Assembly: GCF_024919295.1 (NCBI RefSeq)
Contig: NZ_JANWTC010000001.1
Span: 496,001-560,000 of the forward strand
From: Corynebacterium lemuris
GTDB lineage: Bacteria > Actinomycetota > Actinomycetes > Mycobacteriales > Mycobacteriaceae
DNA length: 64,000 bases
Direction of reading: 5' to 3'
Shown here: piece after piece, positions 1 through 7,417 of the stretch
Layout: every line of letters begins with the position of its first letter
How positions within the stretch are numbered: position 1 is the first letter of the stretch
Notes under the pieces: generated by a model
Databases searched by the model: none
What the model saw: the letters and a program-made list of their open reading frames with translations, nothing else
What the model was told of the DNA's origin: nothing
Program-made: the position numbers and the translations under genes

Positions 1-946
1 CTGCGGTTCGGCCTACCATTCCGGCCTGCTGGCCAAGTACGCCATCGAGCACTGGGTGCGCATCCCCGTGCAGATCGAGGTCGCCTCCGAATTTCGCTAC
101 CGCGACCCGGTCCTCGACGAACGCACCCTCGTGTTGGCGATCTCCCAGTCCGGCGAAACCGCCGACACCCTGGAGGCCGTGCGCCACGCGAAGACACAGG
201 GGGCGAAGGTGCTGGCGGTGTGCAACACCAACGGCTCGCAGATCCCGCGGGAATCCGACGCGGTGCTCTACACCCACGCCGGCCCCGAGATCGGTGTGGC
301 CTCCACGAAGGCCTTCCTGGCGCAGGTCGCCGCCAACTACATCGTCGGTCTGGCCCTGGCGCAGGCCAAGGGCACCAAGTACCCGGATGAGATCCGGGAG
401 ATCTGGGACGCCCTCGAGGAGATCCCCGCCAGGATTGACCAGCTGCTCTCGGTCAGGGAACAGGTCCAGGCCATCGCCGCGGACCTCGGTGCGGTGCGCA
501 CCATGCTCTTCCTCGGCCGCGGCGTCGGCTTCCCCGTCGCCCTGGAGGGTGCGCTCAAGCTCAAGGAGCTGGCCTACATCCATGCCGAGGGTTTCCCGGC
601 CGGTGAGCTCAAGCACGGGCCCATCGCCCTGATCGAGGATGATCTGCCCGTGGTGGTGGTCGTGCCCTCCCCGCGGGGTGTGAAGCTGCTGCACTCCAAG
701 ATCGTGTCCAACATCCAGGAGATCCGGGCGCGTGGCGCGAAGACCATCGTCATCTCCGAGGAGGGTGATGAGGCGGTCGTGCCCTACGCCAACTGGCTGA
801 TCCGGGTCCCGGCGACGCCTTCGATCATGCAGCCGCTGCTGGCCACCGTGCCGCTGCAGTTCCTCGCGGCCGATATCGCGCGCGAGTGCGGCAACGAGGA
901 CATCGACAAGCCTCGCAACCTGGCCAAGTCCGTGACGGTGGAGTAG
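1..946 (+). CDS. glmS: Glucosamine-6-phosphate synthase, 3' part (5' end outside window)
   Basis: Makes glucosamine-6-phosphate from fructose-6-phosphate and glutamine, the first step to UDP-GlcNAc and peptidoglycan. The frame is open from base 2, with no start in the window, so about 315 C-terminal residues are present. These are the two SIS sugar-isomerase domains: ISQSGETADT and CNTNGS in the first, LGRGVGFPVALEGALKLKE in the second, and the usual C-terminal tail KPRNLAKSVTVE. The N-terminal glutamine amidotransferase domain must lie upstream. The gene converges with the ferredoxin reductase gene, with only 12 bases between the two stops. Confidence 0.96.
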   Translation, partial: CGSAYHSGLLAKYAIEHWVRIPVQIEVASEFRYRDPVLDERTLVLAISQSGETADTLEAVRHAKTQGAKVLAVCNTNGSQIPRESDAVLYTHAGPEIGVASTKAFLAQVAANYIVGLALAQAKGTKYPDEIREIWDALEEIPARIDQLLSVREQVQAIAADLGAVRTMLFLGRGVGFPVALEGALKLKELAYIHAEGFPAGELKHGPIALIEDDLPVVVVVPSPRGVKLLHSKIVSNIQEIRARGAKTIVISEEGDEAVVPYANWLIRVPATPSIMQPLLATVPLQFLAADIARECGNEDIDKPRNLAKSVTVE

Positions 947-958
947 CTGGGAACCTCC

Positions 959-2086
959 TCAGGCCGAGGTGACCGCCTCCCGGGCCAGCTTGTGCAGGCG
1001 CGGGATGGGCATGCGCATGTTCATCGCCGCCGCGGTGCCGGATTCCGGCCAGTGCAGGACCGCCGCGCGTTCCTCGAGGGAACCCTTGACCACCAGCGGT
1101 TCGGTGCCGTGGGGGATGGGGCCGGACATCTTGAGGTTGAGGCCCCACTGGTCGGTCCAGAAATAGGACTGGAAGTCCAGGGATGCGGCCTCATCGCCCT
1201 GCAGCAGGGCGGCGGCGGCGATCTTCGCCTGTTCGATGGCGGCGGTCCAGATCGGGGTGCGTCGCGGCCCCTCCCCGTGGTCGATGAAGGTGACGTCGCC
1301 GGCGGCGACGATGGAGCCGGTGATGCGGCAGCGGGGGTCGGCGATGAGGCGGCCGTCGACAAGCAGACCGGAGTCCTCGAGCCAGGCGGTGGCGGGCAGG
1401 TCACCGGCGGCGGTGACCACGATGTCCGAACCCACTTCGGTGCCGTCGGTGAGGGTGACCACCATGCCCCCGTCCTCCTCGTGCACCGCGGAGACCATCG
1501 AGTCGACGATGTTCAGGCCGTGTTCGAGTGCGGCCTGCGTGAGGATGCCTCCGAGCAGCGGGCCGAGATGCAGTTCCATCGGGGTGCCGGGGTGGACGAG
1601 GGTGACGTCGCAGCCCAGGCCCACGGCTCCGGAGGCGACCTCCATGCCCAGGGGCCCACCGCCGATGACGGTTACCGTGGGGCGGTTGACCAGGCTGGCC
1701 TTCAGGCGTGCGGCGTCGTCGAGCGAGCGGATGGTGTATTCGCGGGTGGAGGGGGTGAAACGGCGGGCCTCGGAGCCGGTGGCGATGACCAGTCCGTCAA
1801 AGCCCAGTTCGGTGCCGTCGTCCAGGGTGACCACCTGCCGCTCCGGGTCCAGCCCGGTGACCGAGCGGCCCCGGAATTCGGTGGCGCCGTGGGTGGCCGC
1901 CGGGAGCGTACCGACGTCGAGGTCCTCGCCGGGGGCGAGCGCGACCTTCGACAGGGCGGGCCGGGAGTAGGTGGCGTGGGGTTCGGCGCCCACGACGGTC
2001 ATGGTGCCGGTGTAGCCGAGGCGGCGGAGGGTGTCACCGGCGGTGAGCCCTGCGATGCCGTTGCCGGCGATGACGATGTGTTCCAT
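959..2086 (-). CDS. FAD-dependent ferredoxin reductase of the P450 module
   Basis: A 375-residue pyridine nucleotide-disulphide oxidoreductase of the ferredoxin/rubredoxin reductase type. It should pass electrons from NAD(P)H through FAD to a small ferredoxin. Visible motifs are the N-terminal FAD-binding VIAGNGIAGLTAG, a central NAD(P)-binding VIGGGPLGMEVASG, and the second FAD site IVAAGDVTFID. ATG at 2086 puts the first residues directly before the FAD motif; a GTG six bases upstream overlaps the ferredoxin stop. The ferredoxin gene lies immediately upstream on the same strand, so the two form an operon, and the P450 at 3430 is the obvious terminal acceptor (inference from context). Confidence 0.9.
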   Translation of the reverse strand: MEHIVIAGNGIAGLTAGDTLRRLGYTGTMTVVGAEPHATYSRPALSKVALAPGEDLDVGTLPAATHGATEFRGRSVTGLDPERQVVTLDDGTELGFDGLVIATGSEARRFTPSTREYTIRSLDDAARLKASLVNRPTVTVIGGGPLGMEVASGAVGLGCDVTLVHPGTPMELHLGPLLGGILTQAALEHGLNIVDSMVSAVHEEDGGMVVTLTDGTEVGSDIVVTAAGDLPATAWLEDSGLLVDGRLIADPRCRITGSIVAAGDVTFIDHGEGPRRTPIWTAAIEQAKIAAAALLQGDEAASLDFQSYFWTDQWGLNLKMSGPIPHGTEPLVVKGSLEERAAVLHWPESGTAAAMNMRMPIPRLHKLAREAVTSA

Positions 2087-2088
2087 GC

Positions 2089-2289
2089 TCACACCAGCTT
2101 CAGGGCAGCGACGGGGCAGACGCGGACGGCGTCGCGGGCGGCCTCGAGGTCCTCCGGGCCGACCTCGGTCCGGTCGAGGATGAGTTCGCCGTCGTCGTCC
2201 AGGTGCATGAGGTGCGGGGCGGCCTCCTCGCACAGGCCGTGGCCTTCGCAGCGGGGGCGGTCGAGTTCGATGCGGGTGGTGGTGCTCAT
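2089..2289 (-). CDS. Small P450-type ferredoxin ([3Fe-4S]/[4Fe-4S], CxxHxxC)
   Basis: A 66-residue soluble ferredoxin with cluster ligands C14, C20 and C58 (C58-P59), and His17 where a second cysteine of a classical 4Fe cluster would stand (CEGHGLC). Such CxxHxxC...CP ferredoxins are known electron carriers for actinobacterial cytochromes P450. It is first in a two-gene operon with the reductase; its stop sits two bases before the reductase ATG. The start is ATG 2289, preceded by an AAGGA-type ribosome site. It is transcribed divergently from the LysR gene, across an 104-bp control region. Confidence 0.92.
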   Translation of the reverse strand: MSTTTRIELDRPRCEGHGLCEEAAPHLMHLDDDGELILDRTEVGPEDLEAARDAVRVCPVAALKLV

Positions 2290-2353
2290 GATCGGATCCT
2301 TCCGGTGATGCAGGTCATGTTTTCCTGATCGACAGCGTGGCAGACCGGGGTAA

Positions 2354-2369
2354 ATCTGTCTAATGAATA
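2354..2369 (-). promoter_or_regulatory. 16-bp element upstream of the ferredoxin gene, repeated before the P450
   Basis: On the minus strand this reads TATTCATTAGACAGAT. The P450 leader has TATTCATTGGACGGAT at 3345-3360, in the same orientation relative to its gene: 14 of 16 bases match. The distance to the start codon is about 64 bases here and 69 bases there. It also lies just upstream of the likely -10 of the LysR gene, so it may serve autoregulation. Binding by the LysR protein is inference. Confidence 0.6.
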
Positions 2370-2393
2370 ACCGACATGATCTATATTCAAAGT

Positions 2394-3341
2394 ATGAATA
2401 ATCCGGATCTGGTTCAGCTGTCCACCGGCACCTTCGGGGTGAAACTGGCCTCCGTCGACCTCAACCTGCTCGTCTCCCTGCACGCGGTCCTTGAGGAGCG
2501 TTCCGTCACCGGGGCCGCTGAGCGGGTCGGTCTCTCGCAGCCGGCCATGAGCCACGCCCTGCGGCGCATCCGCCGACTCTTCGGCGATGAGATCCTCATC
2601 CGCGACGGCTCCCGCAGCATCCTCACCCCGCGCGCCCAGGAACTGCTCGGTCCGTTGCGGGTGGTGCTGCACGGGGTGGCGGACCTGCTCGGCGGGCGCG
2701 CCTTCGATCCGGAGACGAGCCGGCGTACCGTGACCATCGCGATGTCCTCGAGCATGGCGTACATCCTGGGCAGCGCCCTGTCGACGATGCTCGAGGAGGA
2801 GGCGCCGTGGATGGAGCTGCGGATCATCACCGTCCAGGGGGCCAACGGTGGTGTCTTCACCGAGGAGGGCGTCGATGTCCTGCTGCTGGCGGAGGGTTAC
2901 GAGAGCGACCATGCCCGGGAACGGCTCTTCGACGACGATTGGGTCGTCGTCGGCGGCGTGCCGGAACTGCATGAACGGGATGTGATCGGCATCCTGCAGG
3001 ACTGGCCGCATGTCGCCCTCATCTCGGAGCAGACCACCCGGCCCTACGAGGTGTTGCGTCACCGCGGGGTGGAGGTCTCCATCCAGGCGCGGATCAATGA
3101 CTACCTGCTGCTGCCTCAGTTCGTGGCGGGCGCCCGCAAGGTGGGGCTGCACCGGCGCGCCGTGGTGGAGCGGATGGCGCGGTTCTACCCGCTGTACGTG
3201 GCGGACTTCCCCTTCCCGATGCTGGGGCTCGGGGTGGACATGGTGTGGAACCCCTGGCTGGGCGACGATGCCTATCGTCGCTGGCTGCGTAAGCTGCTCC
3301 GCCGGGCCAGCATCATGCAGGGATTGAATGTGCCAGATTGA
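2394..3341 (+). CDS. LysR-family transcriptional regulator of the P450 module
   Basis: A 315-residue LysR regulator: N-terminal winged helix-turn-helix (LLVSLHAVLEERSVTGAAER, then LSQPAMSHALRRIR), then an effector-binding domain with a NodD-like look. ATG 2394 is preferred over ATG 2376 because TATATT at 2382-2387 is a good -10 placed so that transcription would begin at or next to 2394, giving a leaderless message. A short inverted repeat ATTCA-N5-TGAAT (2385-2399) of the T-N11-A kind overlaps the start. The gene lies between the divergent ferredoxin operon and the co-directional P450, and probably controls both in response to an aromatic or related substrate (inference). Confidence 0.88.
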   Translation: MNNPDLVQLSTGTFGVKLASVDLNLLVSLHAVLEERSVTGAAERVGLSQPAMSHALRRIRRLFGDEILIRDGSRSILTPRAQELLGPLRVVLHGVADLLGGRAFDPETSRRTVTIAMSSSMAYILGSALSTMLEEEAPWMELRIITVQGANGGVFTEEGVDVLLLAEGYESDHARERLFDDDWVVVGGVPELHERDVIGILQDWPHVALISEQTTRPYEVLRHRGVEVSIQARINDYLLLPQFVAGARKVGLHRRAVVERMARFYPLYVADFPFPMLGLGVDMVWNPWLGDDAYRRWLRKLLRRASIMQGLNVPD

Positions 3342-3344
3342 CAA

Positions 3345-3360
3345 TATTCATTGGACGGAT
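3345..3360 (+). promoter_or_regulatory. 16-bp element upstream of the P450 gene
   Basis: TATTCATTGGACGGAT, the partner of the element at 2354-2369. A TTGACA at 3338-3343 overlaps the LysR stop and may be the -35 of the P450 promoter, which would put the element between -35 and -10. Activator or repressor function is inferred only from the repetition and orientation. Confidence 0.55.
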
Positions 3361-3429
3361 GATCACTCTCCGGGTTCAATGTGAGCCAGATCAAGTTCCG
3401 GCCACCCCGGCCCCGACGAGAGGATCCCC

Positions 3430-4635
3430 ATGTCCGCCCCTTCATCCACCACCTCCGGCATCACCGCCCCGCAGTCCGATATCGACCTGTTCTCCGACGA
3501 GGTGCTCTCCCTCAATGACGACACCGTTTTCGCGCAGCTGCGTGAACTGGGCCCGGTCACCTACCTGCCGGCCAACGACGCCTACGCCATCACCCACTAC
3601 GAGGAGGTCCGCGCCGCGTTGAGCGACCCGGCGACCTTCTCCTCCAAGGCTGTGGCCTTCAACGCGCAGATGAACGAGATCCTCTCGGGCACCTCCCTGG
3701 CTGCCGACCCGCCGGAGCACGGCAAGCTGCGCGCCATCCTCACCGACAACCTCTCCCCGCGCGCCATGCGCCGCATGAAGGACGGCATCGACGCCTCGGC
3801 ACAGCAGCTTGTCACGGAGCTGACCCAGCGGGAGTCCTTCGACGGCATGTCCGACATGGCCGTCGCCTTCCCGGTCTCCGTCGTCCTCGACCTCATCGGC
3901 GTGCAGGGAGACCTGCGCGAGAAGATCCTGCCCTGGGGTGAGGCCGCCTTCAACCTGCTCGGCCCCCTCAACGAACGCGCCCAGGCCTCCTTCCCGGTCG
4001 CCGGGGAGCTGTTCAAGTGGACCCACGAGGAGATGCAGGGAGCGGACCTGGCGGAGGGGTCCATCGGCCGGGCGATCTTCGAGGCCGCCGAACGCGGTGA
4101 CATCTCGCATGAGTCCTTCGGTTACATCGTCCACCAGATCCTGGCGGCCGGCATGGACACCACCATCACCACCATCGGCAACGCCCTGGTGCTGCTCGGC
4201 CAGCATCCGGAGCAGTTCCAGAAGCTGCGCGAGGACGTCTCCCTCGTGCCCTCCGCCCTCGCCGAGGTCCTGCGCCTGCGCACCCCCGCCCCGGTCTTCG
4301 GCCGCCGCGCCACCACCGACGTCGTGGTCGGCGGCACCCTCATCCCGGCCGGTTCCCAGGTGGCCATGTGCTACGGCGCCGCCAACATGGACCCGCAGAA
4401 GTTCGAGAACCCCGAGGTCTTCGACATCACCCGCAACGCCGTCGACCACATCGGCTTCGGCTACGGCATCCACTCCTGCGCCGGCCAGGGCCTGGCCAAG
4501 CTGGAGATCAACGGCCTGCTCACCGCCTGGGCGCAGCAGGTCGAGGACTACCGCATCGGTGCGGTGGTGCCCCGCCTGAACAACTTCACCCGCCCCTACG
4601 AATCCATCGAGATCACCGACATCAGGCGCGCCTGA
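3430..4635 (+). CDS. Cytochrome P450, CYP199-like
   Basis: A 401-residue bacterial class I P450 monooxygenase, soluble and of normal length. Visible hallmarks are the I-helix oxygen motif AGMDTT (about residues 239-244), the K-helix ExxR (E279-R282), and the haem loop FGYGIHSCAG with Cys350 as the iron ligand. The stretch VFGRRATTD before the haem region, FDITR, and the C-terminal RLNNFTRPYES resemble CYP199-type enzymes, which O-demethylate para-substituted benzoates. That similarity is recalled from family knowledge, so the substrate is only a suggestion. Electrons should come from the ferredoxin and reductase at 959-2289. ATG 3430 has AGAGGA six bases upstream. Confidence 0.93.
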   Translation: MSAPSSTTSGITAPQSDIDLFSDEVLSLNDDTVFAQLRELGPVTYLPANDAYAITHYEEVRAALSDPATFSSKAVAFNAQMNEILSGTSLAADPPEHGKLRAILTDNLSPRAMRRMKDGIDASAQQLVTELTQRESFDGMSDMAVAFPVSVVLDLIGVQGDLREKILPWGEAAFNLLGPLNERAQASFPVAGELFKWTHEEMQGADLAEGSIGRAIFEAAERGDISHESFGYIVHQILAAGMDTTITTIGNALVLLGQHPEQFQKLREDVSLVPSALAEVLRLRTPAPVFGRRATTDVVVGGTLIPAGSQVAMCYGAANMDPQKFENPEVFDITRNAVDHIGFGYGIHSCAGQGLAKLEINGLLTAWAQQVEDYRIGAVVPRLNNFTRPYESIEITDIRRA

Positions 4636-4649
4636 GGCCGTCCCTGACG

Positions 4650-4683
4650 GTGCCGTTCCGGAACTTCACGTTCCGGGTGGCAC
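4650..4683 (+). terminator. Inverted repeat between the P450 gene and alr
   Basis: Arms GTGCCGTTCCGGAAC (4650-4664) and GTTCCGGGTGGCAC (4670-4683) around a 5-base loop. It forms a strong hairpin, but no T-run follows. It may end P450 transcription. It overlaps the presumed alr promoter, so a regulatory role is possible too. Confidence 0.5.
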
Positions 4684-4693
4684 AATGTCAGCC

Positions 4694-5791
4694 ATGGATC
4701 TTCTCTCCGCCCGTATCGATCTCGACGCCATCGCGCACAACACCCGCCTGCTCAAGGAGCTGGTGGGCCCGACGCAGCTGATGGCGGTGGTCAAGGCTGA
4801 CGGCTACGGCCACGGTGCGGGCCGGGTAGCCAGGGTCATGGCCGAGAACGGCGCCGACTCCTTCGGCGTGGCCACCCTGCAGGAGGGGCTGGCGCTGCGG
4901 AAGGCGGGCGTCGAGAAGCCCATCCTCGCCTGGATCTGGTCCCCGGAGCAGGACCTGGTGGAGGCCCTGGCCGTGCGCATCCAGCTCGGCGTGCCCTCCG
5001 TGCGCCACGCCCGTGCGCTTGTCGACGCCGGCGTGCCCACCCGCGTCACCGTCAAGGTCGACACCGGACTCCACCGCTCCGGCGTCGACGAGGCTGACTG
5101 GGTGGAGGTCCTCACCCTGCTCCGAGATGCGGAGCACATCACCGTCACCGGCCTGTTCTCCCACCTGGCCTGCGCCGATGAGCCGGAGAACCCGTCCAAT
5201 GACCGGCAGGCCGAGAACTTCCGGCGTGCCATCGACCTCGCCCGGGAGCTGGGCCTGGAGGTGCCGGTCAACCACCTGTGCAACTCGCCCGGCACGCTCA
5301 CCCGCCCCGACCTGCACCATGAACTCGTCCGCGTGGGGCTGTCCCTCTACGGCCTGGAGCCGATCCCCGGCCTTGACCACGGCCTGAAGCCCGCGATGAG
5401 CTGGTCCGGGCGGATCACCGCCGTCAAGCCGATCCGGCCGGGCGAATCCACCAGCTACGGCCAGACCTGGACGGCCACCGAGGAGGGCTGGCTCGCTGTG
5501 GTCCCTGCCGGTTACGCCGACGGAATCCCGCGCTCGTGGCAGGGAAGGCTGCAGGTGGGTATCGGCGGCAAGCTCTACCCGCAGGTCGGCCGCGTGTGCA
5601 TGGACCAGATCGTGGTGGACCTGGGCGCCAATGAATTCGGCGTTTCCCCGGATGATGAGGCCGTCATCTTCGGTGAAGGCGGCATGAGCGCCGATGCACT
5701 CGCCGCGGCCACCGACACCATCAACTACGAGATCATCTGCACCCCCACCGGGCGCACCACCCGCATCTACGAGGGCGGGGTCCAACTGTGA
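4694..5791 (+). CDS. alr: Alanine racemase
   Basis: A 365-residue PLP-dependent enzyme converting L- to D-alanine for peptidoglycan. The PLP-binding lysine is K34 in AVVKADGYGHG. HRSGVD, the C-terminal tyrosine-containing STSYGQTW and GRVCMDQ are present. I start at ATG 4694 (MDLLSARIDLD), which aligns with the start of Corynebacterium homologues. A second ATG nine bases upstream has no ribosome site, and a CACAAT at 4681-4686 suggests a leaderless message. The stop overlaps the GTG of tsaE, so alr and tsaE are translationally coupled. Confidence 0.95.
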   Translation: MDLLSARIDLDAIAHNTRLLKELVGPTQLMAVVKADGYGHGAGRVARVMAENGADSFGVATLQEGLALRKAGVEKPILAWIWSPEQDLVEALAVRIQLGVPSVRHARALVDAGVPTRVTVKVDTGLHRSGVDEADWVEVLTLLRDAEHITVTGLFSHLACADEPENPSNDRQAENFRRAIDLARELGLEVPVNHLCNSPGTLTRPDLHHELVRVGLSLYGLEPIPGLDHGLKPAMSWSGRITAVKPIRPGESTSYGQTWTATEEGWLAVVPAGYADGIPRSWQGRLQVGIGGKLYPQVGRVCMDQIVVDLGANEFGVSPDDEAVIFGEGGMSADALAAATDTINYEIICTPTGRTTRIYEGGVQL

Positions 5792-6279
5792 GGGCCTCCT
5801 TCCCCTCCTCGGGCAGCCGCGAACTGGCCACCGCAGAACAGACGCAGACCTTCGGTGAGGAGCTCGGCCGCGCCCTGGAGCCGGGGGACGTGGTCATCCT
5901 CGACGGTCCCCTGGGGGCCGGGAAGACCACCTTCACGCAGGGCATCGCCCGGGGTCTGCAGGTCAAGGGGCGGATCACCTCCCCGACGTTCGTCATCGCC
6001 CGGGAGCACCGCTCGGCAGTCGGGGGCCCCGCCCTCATCCACGTCGATGCCTACCGGCTGCTGGGGGAGGGCTCCTCCGGTGACCCCCTGGGTGAACTCG
6101 ACGCCCTCGATCTGGACACCGAGTTGTCTGCGGCAGTAGTGGTCGCGGAGTGGGGTGGCGGACTGGTCGAGCAGATCGCCGAGGACTACCTGCTGGTCAA
6201 GGTGGACCGGGAGACCGCGGTGCTGCGCGATCCGGAGTCCGAGACCCGCATCTTCAGCTGGGAACTGGTCGAGGCCTGA
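5788..6279 (+). CDS. tsaE: tRNA t6A biosynthesis ATPase TsaE
   Basis: A 163-residue P-loop ATPase that works with TsaB and TsaD to make N6-threonylcarbamoyl-adenosine-37 in tRNAs reading ANN codons. The Walker A motif is GPLGAGKTTFTQ (about residues 36-47), followed by TSPTFVIAREH and the HVDAYRL segment typical of the family. It starts at GTG 5788, overlapping the alr stop by four bases. Its partners tsaB and tsaD lie 6.5 kb downstream, separated by surface-protein, NAD and transport genes. In related genomes they are usually close, so this lineage appears to have an insertion here. Confidence 0.94.
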   Translation: MRASFPSSGSRELATAEQTQTFGEELGRALEPGDVVILDGPLGAGKTTFTQGIARGLQVKGRITSPTFVIAREHRSAVGGPALIHVDAYRLLGEGSSGDPLGELDALDLDTELSAAVVVAEWGGGLVEQIAEDYLLVKVDRETAVLRDPESETRIFSWELVEA

Positions 6280-6328
6280 CCATCCGGGGGATGGGTGCGA
6301 GGGCGCCTGACTGCCCCACCTGAATGAC

Positions 6329-6371
6329 GGAAGGCGCGGTACGGGATCCATCGTCCCGTACCGCGCCTTCC
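6329..6371. terminator. Bidirectional terminator-like palindrome between tsaE and a convergent gene
   Basis: Perfect 18-bp arms GGAAGGCGCGGTACGGGA (6329-6346) and TCCCGTACCGCGCCTTCC (6354-6371), loop of 7. It sits between the converging tsaE and surface-protein genes, where a shared terminator is expected. Confidence 0.8.
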
Positions 6372-6394
6372 GTCTGCCGGGAAGTGTCCGGCGG

Positions 6395-7102
6395 TTAGTT
6401 GGTGCGGCGGCGCAGCAGGAGAGCGGCGCCGGCACCGACGGCGACCAGGCCCACTGCCAGGGCGGTGAGGGCACCGCCGATGCCGTTGTCGGCCAGCTGG
6501 GTCTGCTGGGCGGCCGGGGCCGGGGTGACCTCGGCAGGCTTCTCAGCGGCGGCCGGGGCCGGCGCCGGGGCGGCCGGAGCGTTCATGGCCTGCTGCTGGG
6601 CCAGGACCTTCACGTCCATCTGCTGGGAGGCATCGGTCCACTCCTCCGGGCCCTGGGAGTCGTCCTTCTCCTCGTCGCCGGCGCAGGGCACGGGCAGACG
6701 CTCGGTCCAGGTGCGGCTCTCGGTGATGTCGCGCTCGACGACCTTGAAGGTGGTGTTCTCCGAGACCTGGTTCTTGGAGTAGCCGAAGTGGTAGACGGTG
6801 GCGTCGTACTCACCGGCGGGGGTGTTCTCCGGGATGTCCGCGGTGATGGTGCCGTCCCCGGTCTCCGGGTCGAAGGTCCAGCCCTCCGGTCCCTCGATGT
6901 CGCCGACAGGCCAGTCGCCCTCACGGTCGACGGGCTCAGCGACGGTTTCGGTGCCCACGATCTCTTCCTGGACGACGATGTTCTCGATGAAGCACTCGCC
7001 GCCGATCTCGAGGATCTCGTCGGCGGTGGCCGCCGGAGCGAGGAAGGTGGCAGAAGCGATGGAGGCGCCGGCGAGCGCCGCTGCGATGCGCTTGTTCAAC
7101 AT
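6395..7102 (-). CDS. Secreted cell-surface protein with LADNG sortase-type signal
   Basis: A 235-residue exported protein. Residues 1-27 are a signal peptide (positive start, hydrophobic core, likely cleavage after APAATA). The middle (about 65-125) contains DPETGDGTITADIPENTPAG, reminiscent of Rib/alpha-type surface domains, then an acidic, Ala/Pro-rich linker. The C-terminus is a cell-wall sorting signal: LADNG, about 20 hydrophobic residues and an RRRTN tail. High-GC Gram-positives use LAxTG motifs with class E sortases; here Asn replaces Thr. The start ATG 7102 has AAAGGA seven bases upstream. Function is unknown; anchoring in the wall or mycomembrane is inferred. Confidence 0.8.
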   Translation of the reverse strand: MLNKRIAAALAGASIASATFLAPAATADEILEIGGECFIENIVVQEEIVGTETVAEPVDREGDWPVGDIEGPEGWTFDPETGDGTITADIPENTPAGEYDATVYHFGYSKNQVSENTTFKVVERDITESRTWTERLPVPCAGDEEKDDSQGPEEWTDASQQMDVKVLAQQQAMNAPAAPAPAPAAAEKPAEVTPAPAAQQTQLADNGIGGALTALAVGLVAVGAGAALLLRRRTN

Positions 7103-7417
7103 GAGTTTCCTTTGTTGGGGGATAGGTGATTGTGGTTTGTTCGCCGGGGCCGGGCCCCTTCGGTAGCGGTCACAGGGAAGTGTCTGAGGTGGTGATGAAA
7201 CAGCCTGTGCCTAGAACCGTATGTCAATCTCAACCTCAGGTTGAGACTCTTTAAAGGTGTCCTGCGGAAACCCTGCAAAACTCTCCACCATTTGCCCCAT
7301 TCCGGGGGTAATTCCCTGGTGAAACCGTTTGCTCAATTGCGTTCCCGGGTCGAATTCCCTTCAGAATGTGACTCAGGGGATGTCTGTGATTCTTGTGGCC
7401 CCCGCGCCCCGTCCCGG
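7103..7417. other. 315-bp intergenic region upstream of the surface-protein gene
   Basis: No gene is evident. It holds the leader and promoter of the surface-protein gene (reading left) and the 3' flank of nrtR. The only clear structure is the 19-bp palindrome at 7228-7246, about 126-144 bases before the surface-protein start. An AAACCCTGCAAAACT at about 7268 loosely resembles a RamB site, too weak to call. Confidence 0.6.
7228..7246. promoter_or_regulatory. Perfect 19-bp palindrome, operator-like
   Basis: TCTCAACCT-C-AGGTTGAGA, 9-bp arms around one base. There is no T-run, and the position suits a distal operator for the divergent surface-protein gene. The regulator is unknown. Confidence 0.55.

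Noticed and set aside
7262..7282. RamB-like AAACCCTGCAAAACT
   Set aside because: Too many mismatches to the known RamB motif and no acetate or glyoxylate gene nearby.
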